In this document: one piece after another, positions 8,916 to 16,900 of the stretch
How the letters are laid out: each line of letters starts with the position of its first letter
Numbering within the stretch: position 1 is the first letter of the stretch
DNA from: Magnetococcales bacterium
GTDB lineage: Bacteria; Pseudomonadota; Magnetococcia; Magnetococcales; Magnetaquicoccaceae
Length of the DNA stretch: 58,098 nt
Direction of reading: 5' to 3'
NCBI GenBank assembly: GCA_015231375.1
Contig: JADGBT010000026.1
Span: 1 to 58,098 of the forward strand
Notes under the pieces: model-generated
The model's database searches: none
What the model saw: the letters and a program-made list of their open reading frames with translations, nothing else
What the model was told of the DNA's origin: nothing
Translations under genes and position numbers: made by a program

Positions 8916-11475
8916 TCCAATCTATTCCTTTTATATGAAGCGCAACCCTGTACACGGCTTGTCCTTGGACGATTTCCCGCTTGTACCAGATGTTACCCAT
9001 ATCAAAATTTCGAAGAAGACTATAAACCATTCCCAATCCTGTGCTTGGGGTCTCCTTTACCGAGATATAGTCGATATCGTTATCTCTAGAATTTACATAG
9101 TTATTCGAAAATATTACGACCTTTATGTCGTTCAGGGTGGTCGTTGTTACTTCCAAGGATACACAAGAATTACTTTCAATAATTACACCATGATTTAATG
9201 CATTCAAAAATATCTCGTAAATAATAGCCCAGACGACATCCTTGTTAAACGTGCATAGTTCATAATCGGGATCGCTGATAGTCGGTTTGACCACAAGTTT
9301 TAACGGCACTTTACAGTATGTCAGATTCAGACCAACCGACAGGCTGGTATTTTCGGTTGCATGATCCTTTTGGCAAATTTTTATTACGTCATTAAATATC
9401 CCATAAAGATCAATATCTTTAGTGTAGCAGAGGAACTTCTCGATTTTCGTGACATTCCGTCTGCCCTGTCGGTCACGGTAAAAGTTGAACAGCTCATCCC
9501 AGTTAGAGAAACCCCATAAGCGCGTAGCGGAGAACAGGCTATAGAGCGATTTGACATCATGCGAGGTGTATCGAATCGCAGTTTTCAACTCGTCAATATT
9601 TAGTGTATTAAAATTATTAGTATTAGCGTCGAAAATATTATCGAGTCTCCTTTGGATGGGAAAGATGCGATTGGCCATTAGATGACCGGCGTTCCTGAAG
9701 GCGTCAGCACGTGTTCGTGCCTGCCCTAATGCCTCCTGGTAGTTCCGCTCATCTGGATAAAAGTGGGCCTCCGCGACAGGCCGCGCGGCGACTTCCATGA
9801 TGGCCCTTACCCAGCCGAGGATCTTGGCATAAGCCGTCGTCATCGTGTTTGTGTTGTAGAACACATCGCCGAGGGGCTGTAACAGCTCAGGATAACGCTC
9901 TGTGTATGAGTGCCATGATTTTAGGACGACCACTGCAATGATGGCCGTGTTTGTCAACAAGCCTTCAACCAGTATGGAGTCGATCGCGGGGAAGATAAAT
10001 ACACCTGGATTATCGTCCCATGAGTTAGCAGCTACGAAAGTTCCATCTGAGGCGATCATCCCATTACCACCCATTTTTTTCGGCAGCATGTCCAGGTTAC
10101 CATCGTCAAGTTCCGATTTGGTGATCAACAGACCGCCGTCATGCAGCATCCTAAACCACTCTTTCCTCTCTGCGAGATGACGGGAATCAGAGATATTGGG
10201 CGATATGTCCGATACAGCCTTGACTGCTTGATCAATTAGATTGAATCCCAGCGTGTCCGAGTCCAGATTCTTTGGAAATCCGACCACGATCTTCGAGGGA
10301 CAGGAGTCGCACACCAACGATTCATAGTGCGCACTGATTGTTTTTTTGTGCCTGCGCAGAATCATGTAGCTGGAACAGACGATGCCGAGTTGCTTTGTTA
10401 AAACATCCTTGAACACCACGCCGGGAAAAACCTGCTCGCTACGATCCAACAAATTGTTGATTTCACCGGTCGCATCCGTCAAACCCAATGATATTTTTCG
10501 GATGCATTTTTTTAGATTCTGTATGGCCCAGTATGCTGACTCTTCCATGTTTTGAAGCGAGTCATGCTGGTGTCGACCCTCAAGGGCGAAGGATCGACTC
10601 GAAAGCCGGAAAGCTCTCATGGTCCGCAGTGAATATTTTTTTAATGAACGGATAAGAGAAGAGATCGATTCGACATATTCGGGGATGGTGCCGGAATGGG
10701 GCTGTTGAGAGGAATTCGGCTCCAATATCAGCTCCTTGTACAGAATGTCGGATTGGCTCTGGAAAAAGGCCTGCGCCTCGTTCCCACCGATCTGCTGAAT
10801 CTTTTCCACTACTACGAACCAACCGCCTGGCTTCAGACTGCGGGAAATTTCTGCTATCCGCTCATCGTTGTTTTGAATATGATGAAAGACCATAAAGCTC
10901 CATACACCATCGAACTCATCGTTTGACAAAGGCAGAGAGGAGGCTTCCGAACAGTCGGGAATGACTAGGTTTTCTAGATTCAGGCTGCGCAGATACGCAC
11001 GCCAATGAGGGGATGGTTCAATGACGGTCACCTGCACGGCCAAACCGCAGAGAGCAAGAAACTGAGCTAGTGTCCCAGGACCGGCACCGAAATCAAGAAT
11101 GCGGCGACCGGTGCCCAATGCATCGAGGGGAATCATAGTGATGGCCAAGGCGAACCATTGATCACGAGGGGGGGTAAGATTGGTCAAAATCCAAAGAGGG
11201 GGAAATAGTTGATCAAAGCTGCTGGTCCAGCCCAAGCAGTTGCACAAGCTCTCTTTTTCCTTGCAGTCAGGTCCATGAAGAACGGAGATGACGTGACGAT
11301 CCAGTGCCTGCGCGAGCTTATGGTCATCATCTCCCCTTAATTGCGAGACGGCATCCAGAGTAAAGAAGTCATCCAGCAGTTCGGTTAGAACCTTCTGCGC
11401 CACCTCCCGCCTTGCAGAAGCTCGCATCTGCGATACGACGCGAGTGATATCCTTCATCTGCATATATTGTTTCAT
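8908..11475 (-). CDS. SAM methyltransferase fused to a histidine-kinase-like ATPase
   Basis: This 855-aa protein has no membrane segment. Residues ~1-95 are helical. A class I SAM methyltransferase domain follows (motif I ILDFGAGPGT at 126-135, acidic EP at 153-154, FDGVWSFMVFHHI at 188-200, LKPGGWFVVVEK at 215-225). After a middle region comes a possible phospho-acceptor helix, FRNAGHLMANRIFPIQRRL, with His598. The C-terminus is a GHKL/HATPase_c domain with N-box EIFLNALNHG (754-763) and G2 box STGLGM (811-816); the G1 box is degenerate. This suggests a soluble kinase carrying a methyltransferase module. It overlaps the binding-lipoprotein gene by ATGA and the receiver-like gene by 8 bases. 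Confidence 0.75.
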   Translation of the reverse strand: MKQYMQMKDITRVVSQMRASARREVAQKVLTELLDDFFTLDAVSQLRGDDDHKLAQALDRHVISVLHGPDCKEKESLCNCLGWTSSFDQLFPPLWILTNLTPPRDQWFALAITMIPLDALGTGRRILDFGAGPGTLAQFLALCGLAVQVTVIEPSPHWRAYLRSLNLENLVIPDCSEASSLPLSNDEFDGVWSFMVFHHIQNNDERIAEISRSLKPGGWFVVVEKIQQIGGNEAQAFFQSQSDILYKELILEPNSSQQPHSGTIPEYVESISSLIRSLKKYSLRTMRAFRLSSRSFALEGRHQHDSLQNMEESAYWAIQNLKKCIRKISLGLTDATGEINNLLDRSEQVFPGVVFKDVLTKQLGIVCSSYMILRRHKKTISAHYESLVCDSCPSKIVVGFPKNLDSDTLGFNLIDQAVKAVSDISPNISDSRHLAERKEWFRMLHDGGLLITKSELDDGNLDMLPKKMGGNGMIASDGTFVAANSWDDNPGVFIFPAIDSILVEGLLTNTAIIAVVVLKSWHSYTERYPELLQPLGDVFYNTNTMTTAYAKILGWVRAIMEVAARPVAEAHFYPDERNYQEALGQARTRADAFRNAGHLMANRIFPIQRRLDNIFDANTNNFNTLNIDELKTAIRYTSHDVKSLYSLFSATRLWGFSNWDELFNFYRDRQGRRNVTKIEKFLCYTKDIDLYGIFNDVIKICQKDHATENTSLSVGLNLTYCKVPLKLVVKPTISDPDYELCTFNKDVVWAIIYEIFLNALNHGVIIESNSCVSLEVTTTTLNDIKVVIFSNNYVNSRDNDIDYISVKETPSTGLGMVYSLLRNFDMGNIWYKREIVQGQAVYRVALHIKGIDWNE

Positions 11476-12452
11476 GGCAGGATGGACTCCATGATTGATC
11501 CGTCCATCACCTCGGAGGGATCCATAGGTGTTTTCAGCTCGCCATTCTCATGCATGTGACTAATGATCCATTGCAAGTCTTCCAGATTAATGGAACCCGG
11601 GGATCGTTTGCGGATTAGGTCGTTGGTTAGTTCGAGTGCCCTTCTTTCTTTATCGAGGTTCATTTTATCCATGTGCTTCTTCAGATAGATCATGACTTCC
11701 TGCTCATGATTCTTTTCGAAGCAGTAGCTCCAGCCCTCCAGAGTGGCGACGATGAACTGTCTGACCTCTTTCCAGTTCTCCCGCAACATCTTTTCCGAGG
11801 TAAAGATGACGTTACCCCATGTCCTGATGCCAAGATCCTCCATGGTTAAGCGGCTCAGTGCGAGACCTTGGAGTTCCAGGCTCACCCCTTCGTTGGTTAT
11901 GGCCCCGGGGTAGACGTCCAAATTGCCCTCAAGGAAAGCGAGTAGGTCATATTTGACCGGTATTTCCGTGATGGTGCTTCTGTCGATGGAGAATTTCCGC
12001 AACGTTGACAAATAGTATAAATAGGTAGGGCTCCCATGCTTGATTCCAACCCGTTTGCCCATCCAGTCCTGGGGTGTGCGTATGGCCGCGCTTTGTCGCG
12101 AAAAAAAAGCATGGTACCCCTGCTGATGAATGACCGCGATGATACGAAGTGGCACTCCTGCCTCTCTTGCCTTGATAACTTGATTGGGACTGTTGGCAAA
12201 GCCGATGTTATCCTTGCCCGAACCCACCGTTTGAATAGATGGATTGGTCAGTCCGCCCGGGTACAAATTCACCTTTAGACCGCGTCGTGCATAATAACCC
12301 TTTTCCAGTGCAACGATCTGACCTGCGGAGTTAGCGTTGGCCTGCCACCCCAAGCGTATATTCAGTTCCTTCGAGATCTTTTCCTCATCGCCGCACCCCG
12401 TCAAGGGAAGCAGCATATGGATGATCAAAATCAAGATTCTCAGCCTTGTCAT
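11472..12452 (-). CDS. NMT1/THI5-like substrate-binding lipoprotein
   Basis: This 326-aa protein has a lipoprotein signal (MTRLRILILIIHMLLPLTGC, Cys20 as the lipidated residue). The type 2 periplasmic-binding fold of the SsuA/THI5/NMT1 group follows: LGWQANANSAGQIVALEKGYY, GLKVNLYPGG, IGFANSPNQVIKAREAGVPL, WMGKRVGIKHGSP. Relatives bind pyrimidine thiamine precursors, sulfonates, nitrate or riboflavin; the ligand cannot be read here. It is separated from the first binding protein by ~300 bases but overlaps the kinase-like gene by ATGA. It may therefore serve as a sensor as well as, or instead of, a transporter subunit. ATG start at 12452. Confidence 0.85.
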   Translation of the reverse strand: MTRLRILILIIHMLLPLTGCGDEEKISKELNIRLGWQANANSAGQIVALEKGYYARRGLKVNLYPGGLTNPSIQTVGSGKDNIGFANSPNQVIKAREAGVPLRIIAVIHQQGYHAFFSRQSAAIRTPQDWMGKRVGIKHGSPTYLYYLSTLRKFSIDRSTITEIPVKYDLLAFLEGNLDVYPGAITNEGVSLELQGLALSRLTMEDLGIRTWGNVIFTSEKMLRENWKEVRQFIVATLEGWSYCFEKNHEQEVMIYLKKHMDKMNLDKERRALELTNDLIRKRSPGSINLEDLQWIISHMHENGELKTPMDPSEVMDGSIMESILP

Positions 12453-12536
12453 TATCTCGGATACACTCTCTATCAGTCACTCATGCTGGCACCGTTTAAC
12501 AACGTGGGAGCATCTTCAGCATCGCGTAAGACATGA

Positions 12537-12565
12537 CAAGGCAAGGCAAGGCAAGGCAAGGCAAG
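12537..12565. repeat. Pentanucleotide tandem repeat (GCAAG)5
   Basis: CAAG is followed by five perfect GCAAG units, 85-113 bases upstream of the binding-lipoprotein start. The surrounding 299-base gap (12453-12751) has no gene, and I saw no clear terminator in it. A change in copy number would alter spacing in the presumed leader or promoter of the downstream three-gene block. Confidence 0.85.
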
Positions 12566-12751
12566 CTAATCAGCCACGAGGGCATGCCACATACCCTTGC
12601 CGCCGCCGCCCTCGTTTTCATCCTGGTGAGGGATCAGTCATTCTGATGGCCGTAGCGACATTTCCCCATAGCAAGGCCAAAATTCTGACCATCTCGATCA
12701 TCATAGCCCAACCAAATTGAAATTGGAATTTCTCAATGGGCTGTTTAGGGA

Positions 12752-13819
12752 TCATCGGAGCGCGCCGGAGTCATGAATTTCATTCACCAAGCTGTTGTCA
12801 TGACTGCCACCGATATCGGGATCTTTTTTCAGCAGTCCATACTTGCGCGCCATTTCGCCGGTACGTTCCCAGGTCTCATGATCCATGATGCCGACACGCT
12901 CTGGATCTGGCTGCAGGAGTATACGTTTAGTCGCTTTCCAGATCTCAATTTCAGATTTTTTGTCGAGTTTTGGATTGTGCTTCATGACCAGTGAGACAAC
13001 CTTCTCATCATCCATCTTCTGAGACTGTATGATTCCACGCAATTCGGCGATAAGGAATCGCTTCAAGGTTTCACGCTTCTCTTTCAAAGAGATTTCGGAG
13101 GTGAAGTAAACATTGCCTCCCGGGCGAACGCCATATTCATATGGATCTATTATGTCAACCTCGAACCCCTTGTTTCTGGCGATGATCGGCTGATTCGTTA
13201 TGAATGCCGGAAAAACCTCGACGGTCCCGTTGAACAAAAACTCCAGATTGAAGCCAATGGGAATTTCTTGCACCTTGCTTCGATCGATGTTCTGCTTGTT
13301 CATCAAAGCTTCATATATGGTGCCCTTGTCCGTACCTAACATCACGCCGACCTTACGACCGACAAAATCCTTTGGATCCTTAATGCCAGAGGCGCGAAGC
13401 GACATGAAACCAACACCTGATTTTGTTGTATCCTCGGCGATGGCCACCACTGGAATTCCCTTTTCACGGGCTACAAGAATTTGGTCGTAACTCGCCAAGC
13501 CAACAAGATCCAAGCCGGTGACAACTAATTTTATCGGATCTAGGCCAGGCCCTCCAGGTTGGATTTCGACTTTCAGGTTCTGCTGGTCAAAAAATCCTTC
13601 TTCTAAAGCAAAGAAATGGGGCGCGAACGAGCTGTAAACCAGCCACTTCAGGCGAAATGACAGACTTTCTTTGCTGACCTGCTCTTGTCTTTGTTCAATC
13701 TTTTCATCGGATCTGTCCTGGGACCAGCCAAGCGTACCGAACAGCATGATGGATGTTACCACCAGAACAGTGATATGGATGTTAAACAACTTTGAGTGCC
13801 TAGTATGTTTTATGTTCAT
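12752..13819 (-). CDS. NMT1/THI5-like ABC transporter substrate-binding protein
   Basis: This 355-aa protein has an N-terminal signal peptide (hydrophobic FNIHITVLVVTSIMLFGTL, then GWSQ). The mature part follows the SsuA/THI5 pattern: LKWLVYSSFAPHFFALEEGFF, LKVEIQPGGPGLDP, LVGLASYDQILVAREKGIPV, DFVGRKVGVMLGT. ATG 13819 follows AGGAG at good spacing and is preferred to the TTG six bases upstream. The gene begins 2 bases after the permease stop, so it is the main binding protein of this importer. It is a diverged paralogue of the lipoprotein downstream. The exact ligand is not predictable. Confidence 0.87.
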   Translation of the reverse strand: MNIKHTRHSKLFNIHITVLVVTSIMLFGTLGWSQDRSDEKIEQRQEQVSKESLSFRLKWLVYSSFAPHFFALEEGFFDQQNLKVEIQPGGPGLDPIKLVVTGLDLVGLASYDQILVAREKGIPVVAIAEDTTKSGVGFMSLRASGIKDPKDFVGRKVGVMLGTDKGTIYEALMNKQNIDRSKVQEIPIGFNLEFLFNGTVEVFPAFITNQPIIARNKGFEVDIIDPYEYGVRPGGNVYFTSEISLKEKRETLKRFLIAELRGIIQSQKMDDEKVVSLVMKHNPKLDKKSEIEIWKATKRILLQPDPERVGIMDHETWERTGEMARKYGLLKKDPDIGGSHDNSLVNEIHDSGALR

Positions 13820-13821
13820 TG

Positions 13822-14631
13822 TCAACTCCTGATCGAGAATCTGTTACCAAGTGTTGCCTCTACCATGGAAATTAGTCCGAAGAATGTGATTCCGATACCA
13901 GAGGCCAGTATGATCGCACAAAAAAGCAACGGCGTGTCGATATTATATGAAGCCATGATAATGGTAAAACCAAGGCCCTGTTTGGCTCCAGTCAACTCGG
14001 CAACGATGGCACCCACCACCGAGAGGCTTGACGAGATCTTCAATGCCGAAAGAATATAGGGCATCGCGTTGGGCAGCCTCAGTTTGACCATAATTTCAAG
14101 GCGCGTGGCCGACAGAGAGTGCATGAGAGTCAATGCATCCGGATCAACACGGCTCAAGCCGAGAGTCGCGTTCACCACCAGGGGGAAAAATGCGATGATC
14201 GCCGACATAATCACCTTACCTGTGGGGCCGTAGCCGAACCAGATGACGAGTAACGGCGCGATGGCGATGATCGGCACTGATTTTAAGGCGATCATGTAGG
14301 GATAAAAAGACCGCATCGCCATGGAAGAGGAAGAGAACAGTACTGCCACCATGATGGAAATTACATTGGCCAGCATGAACCCCCCTAACGCTTCGGAGGA
14401 TGTCACCAGTGTATCCGTGGCCAAACTGCCCCAATGTTGCTTGAAGGCGTCGAGGATTCTGGATGGCGCGGGTACCAGATACTCCTTAACATCAAAATAT
14501 CGGCACAGCAGTTCCCATATGACGATAAACAGAACGAAGACCATCATCGGCGCGAGGAACCGGCTGACGCGTCCCCCCTGTTGCAACGGAACGAACTCCT
14601 CCATTTTAGCGGATTTAATACTGGTAGACAT
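13822..14631 (-). CDS. ABC transporter permease (SsuC/TauC/ThiX type)
   Basis: This ~269-aa inner-membrane protein has about six transmembrane helices: FLAPMMVFVLFIVIWELL, IALKSVPIIAIAPLLVIWFG and others. It carries the BPD-type permease signature around KLRLPNAMPYILSALKISS, the cytoplasmic loop that docks with the ATPase. LKSVPIIAIAPLLVIWFGYG is diagnostic for the nitrate/sulfonate/taurine/HMP class. The start is ATG 14631 (MSTSIKSAKM), preceded by AGAGGTTGG. It overlaps the ATPase gene by 17 bases. The longer upstream frame is not supported. Confidence 0.9.
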   Translation of the reverse strand: MSTSIKSAKMEEFVPLQQGGRVSRFLAPMMVFVLFIVIWELLCRYFDVKEYLVPAPSRILDAFKQHWGSLATDTLVTSSEALGGFMLANVISIMVAVLFSSSSMAMRSFYPYMIALKSVPIIAIAPLLVIWFGYGPTGKVIMSAIIAFFPLVVNATLGLSRVDPDALTLMHSLSATRLEIMVKLRLPNAMPYILSALKISSSLSVVGAIVAELTGAKQGLGFTIIMASYNIDTPLLFCAIILASGIGITFFGLISMVEATLGNRFSIRS

Positions 14632-15478
14632 TTTCCAACCTCTGTCGAAGGGCGCGGGTGATGTCGATGAACGCTGAAGAGTCCCGTATGGCATGCGACC
14701 GGTCTTTTGGTAAGGTGACCTCCACCACCTGTTCAATTGTTGCCGGAAGGTGGGAAAACAGGTAGACCCGATCGGCAATGAAAACAGCCTCCTCAATGGA
14801 GTGCGTGACGAAAACGATAGAACTGCGATATCGATCCCTGATTCGCAGAAGTTCCAGATTCATCCGGTTCCGCGATATCTGATCCAGGCTTGCAAAAGGC
14901 TCGTCCATGAGAAGGACTTCAGGCGAGGTTAGATAGGCTCTGGCTAGGGCGACCCTGGACTGCATTCCACCCGATAGTTGGTGGGGATAGGCGTTTCGGA
15001 AGGATTCCAGTCCCATGATCGCTAGTAGTTCGGTGGCCTTCTCTTTGTAGTTGGCGTCATCATCGACTCTTGAAGAATTGTTTAGTTCTGCGGGGAGCAG
15101 GACATTCTGCAGAACCGTTCGCCAAGGGAACAAGACCGGACGTTGAAACACAAAGGAGACCGATCTCTTTTTGCGTGCCAGATCGGGATCCGAACTGCTG
15201 ATGAGGATCTGTCCCTCGGTAATCGGCGTCAGGCCGGCTAACGCTTTGAGGAAAGATGTCTTACCGCAACCTGACGGGCCGATGATGGAGACAACCTCGC
15301 CCGGATCAATGGTCATGTTGATATCATGAAGGACCGGGATCGTTTTTTTCTTGGTCAGTTGATAGCTGAGCGAAACATGCTTGAACTGAATCATGTCGTT
15401 AGAGACCATCGCGATCATTTGATCGTCTATGAGTGATGTCGCAAATTTGTCTGCCGTACAGATCGGAGCCGATCTCAT
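14615..15478 (-). CDS. ABC transporter ATPase (SsuB/TauB/ThiZ type)
   Basis: The ATPase has all expected motifs: Walker A GPSGCGKTS, Q-loop FVFQRPVLFPW, signature LSGGMQSR, Walker B VLLMDEPFASLD and switch His in FVTHS. FQRPVLFPW is typical of the nitrate/sulfonate/taurine import family. As drawn (ATG 15478) it is 287 aa with an unusual ~28-residue leader. Internal ATGs leading into MIQFKHVSLSY would give the normal family N-terminus, and no ribosome-binding site decides between them. It is the first gene of the minus-strand operon and overlaps the permease gene. Confidence 0.9.
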   Translation of the reverse strand: MRSAPICTADKFATSLIDDQMIAMVSNDMIQFKHVSLSYQLTKKKTIPVLHDINMTIDPGEVVSIIGPSGCGKTSFLKALAGLTPITEGQILISSSDPDLARKKRSVSFVFQRPVLFPWRTVLQNVLLPAELNNSSRVDDDANYKEKATELLAIMGLESFRNAYPHQLSGGMQSRVALARAYLTSPEVLLMDEPFASLDQISRNRMNLELLRIRDRYRSSIVFVTHSIEEAVFIADRVYLFSHLPATIEQVVEVTLPKDRSHAIRDSSAFIDITRALRQRLENVYQY

Positions 15479-15696
15479 GGTGCGTGATAGCAGACTCTTG
15501 CTGAATGCTCTGTAGGATATTTCTCATGGTGATTATCACATTCTCATCCTGGGTGAAACAAACAACGAAACCCGATAAACACAGGCATGTGCCGAACCGG
15601 ATCATCTTCAAAGTCGTATATTACATCGACTCAAGCTCAACACAAGAATCGGTCTACGCTTATAGATACAAAATACGCTGTTGTGGAACGGTCCGT

Positions 15697-15712
15697 CTGA
15701 CAGTCGCTGACA
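15697..15712 (+). promoter_or_regulatory. Paired CTGACA direct repeat, operator-like
   Basis: CTGACA at 15697-15702 and again at 15707-15712 gives CTGACA-N4-CTGACA, a 10-base period that puts both copies on one face of the helix. It is about 220 bases upstream of the ABC ATPase start and is matched by the cluster at 15851-15906. Confidence 0.5.
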
Positions 15713-15850
15713 AATCCGTGAGTCCCCTGCAAAAAGTCCAGCGAAAATTCGCTTAACATGTTGAAATTGTTTATGAAAACTTCGTTTTTTTGCCAAAAAA
15801 ATAAAGTTCAACAAATTCAATCAGTTGCAGAGGGATCTTTCCTGTTGCTG

Positions 15851-15906
15851 CTGACACAATCTGACATTGACAGTCAGTGTCCACAAGGACATCAAATTTT
15901 CTGACA
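15851..15906 (+). promoter_or_regulatory. Three phased CTGACA repeats upstream of the 97-aa gene
   Basis: CTGACA occurs at 15851, 15861 and 15901, spaced exactly 10 and 40 bases apart. An additional TGACA lies inside TTGACA at 15867-15872. Direct repeats with helical phasing are typical of response-regulator binding sites. The regulator is not known; the receiver-like protein at 7398-8915 is a candidate only by proximity. Confidence 0.5.
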
Positions 15907-15986
15907 TGATACCTAAAAGAAAGCCACATAACTTGCACAAAATATCACGGTCACTTCAACCTGCACTATTGAACCAGGAGATGAAC

Positions 15987-16280
15987 ATGAGTGGTCAAAT
16001 TGTTATTGGTGGATTCCAGTTTAACATTGCAAAGCTTGTTATTTTTATTGGGAACGCTGGAGACCTGATCCAGTCGGATTTTTCCGGCCAGAAGGCGACG
16101 CTGCAGAAAGGTTTGATGTATCAAGTCGAGGATGTTGTCAAGGACTTTCCTACGCAGGTCAATGTCGAGACATTAGGAAAACAGACCTCTGCGAAGCCTG
16201 AATTTATTGGCTATGATCGTCGCATGAGGGGCGTTGCTAAGCTTGCGCAGGTTGGCGGGCGTATTGACAAGATCATTTAA
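15987..16280 (+). CDS. Small conserved-looking protein of unknown function (97 aa)
   Basis: I do not recognise this protein. The start at ATG 15987 (MSGQIVIGGFQFNIAKLV) is chosen because AGGAG ends 6 bases upstream; an ATG six bases earlier abuts the same site. The protein has a short hydrophobic N-terminal stretch (FNIAKLVIFIGNAGDLI) too short for a sure membrane helix, and a basic C-terminus (GYDRRMRGVAKLAQVGGRIDKII). It forms its own unit: a phased-repeat promoter region upstream and a clear hairpin terminator directly after the stop. The divergent ABC/kinase operon may share its regulator. Confidence 0.7.
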   Translation: MSGQIVIGGFQFNIAKLVIFIGNAGDLIQSDFSGQKATLQKGLMYQVEDVVKDFPTQVNVETLGKQTSAKPEFIGYDRRMRGVAKLAQVGGRIDKII

Positions 16281-16282
16281 AC

Positions 16283-16302
16283 CGCATCCATATCGGGATG
16301 CG
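16283..16302 (+). terminator. Rho-independent terminator of the 97-aa gene
   Basis: CGCATCC (16283-16289) pairs with GGATGCG (16296-16302) around a 6-base loop, followed by TTGTTTTA. It begins 3 bases after the stop codon. Confidence 0.8.
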
Positions 16303-16618
16303 TTGTTTTACCTTCAGGAGTCCATGGGCGAAGCCTATGTGACTTTAAAGTATAAAATTTTTCCAAAAATCTGCTTTAAAGTCAAAGCACTGGTGGGAGA
16401 AATCCCCTAGACCCCCGCTTTTTTTTTCAACAGGACTTTCCCCAAAATTCAGGCAGCACATGGCGTAACCCTTGATGGGGTATAGGAATCTGACGGCCAG
16501 AAAGTGAAACGGAATTTTTTTGGGAGACTTTTTGTAGGGTAAGGGGCGCTCTGCGGTGAGGTAGGATTCCGGTTGTGAAGCCAGGAACACCAACCCCATC
16601 CGCAGGAGGCCCCGCCCC

Positions 16619-16816
16619 ATGATAGCGCAGACTGCCAGCAAATTCCGATCCCATTTGGATCATTTTTCGGGGAGACTTTCCGCCGGGTTGGGCAAAGTGG
16701 TGCGGCGCTTCGTGGGGGAGACGATGTATGGAGTGGTTGCTCGTATCGCGGCAGCGTCCGTCTGCTCGTATGCGGCTATCACAGGGTCGAGCAATGATCG
16801 CGGCGGGGGCTTTTAA
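16619..16816 (+). pseudogene. Possible N-terminal remnant of a transposase
   Basis: The frame starts ASKFRSHLDHFSGRLSAGLG and continues KVVRRFVGETMYGVVAR. This resembles the N-terminus of some DDE transposases, which go on with a GSVRL-type block. Here GSVRL is found only in another frame a few bases on, so the reading frame is broken and the rest of the gene is absent. The family call is from memory of similar proteins and is weak. Confidence 0.35.
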
Positions 16817-16848
16817 GAAGACCTTAAAATACAGGCTTGCGCAGGAAT

Positions 16849-16862
16849 ATATCATGTGATAT
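16849..16862. promoter_or_regulatory. Inverted repeat upstream of the defence operon, candidate operator
   Basis: ATATCA-TG-TGATAT is a 6-bp perfect inverted repeat with a 2-base centre, 39 bases before the helicase start and next to promoter-like AT-rich sequence (TATATT at 16869-16874). Because the first gene encodes an XRE-type HTH at its N-terminus, autoregulation at this site is plausible. Confidence 0.45.
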
Positions 16863-16900
16863 GCTTCCTATATTAAATTCACACGATCTCATTAAAGAGA

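Larger units (their letters stand above)
15479..15980. other. 502-base divergent intergenic region
   Basis: It separates the ABC/kinase operon (minus) from the 97-aa gene (plus). It holds the CTGACA repeat clusters annotated separately. It also holds a T7-GCC-A7 stretch around 15785-15802 that could fold as a short A/T stem. TTGACA (15867-15872) with a weak CATCAA 17 bases later is a possible promoter for the plus-strand gene. No gene is seen. Confidence 0.5.
16303..16900. other. 598-base region with transposon debris and an inverted repeat
   Basis: No intact gene is present. A perfect 10-bp inverted repeat, GACTTTAAAG (16341-16350) / CTTTAAAGTC (16374-16383), flanks AT-rich sequence and may be a hairpin or operator. 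A transposase-like remnant follows at 16619-16816, then the promoter region of the helicase operon. Confidence 0.45.
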
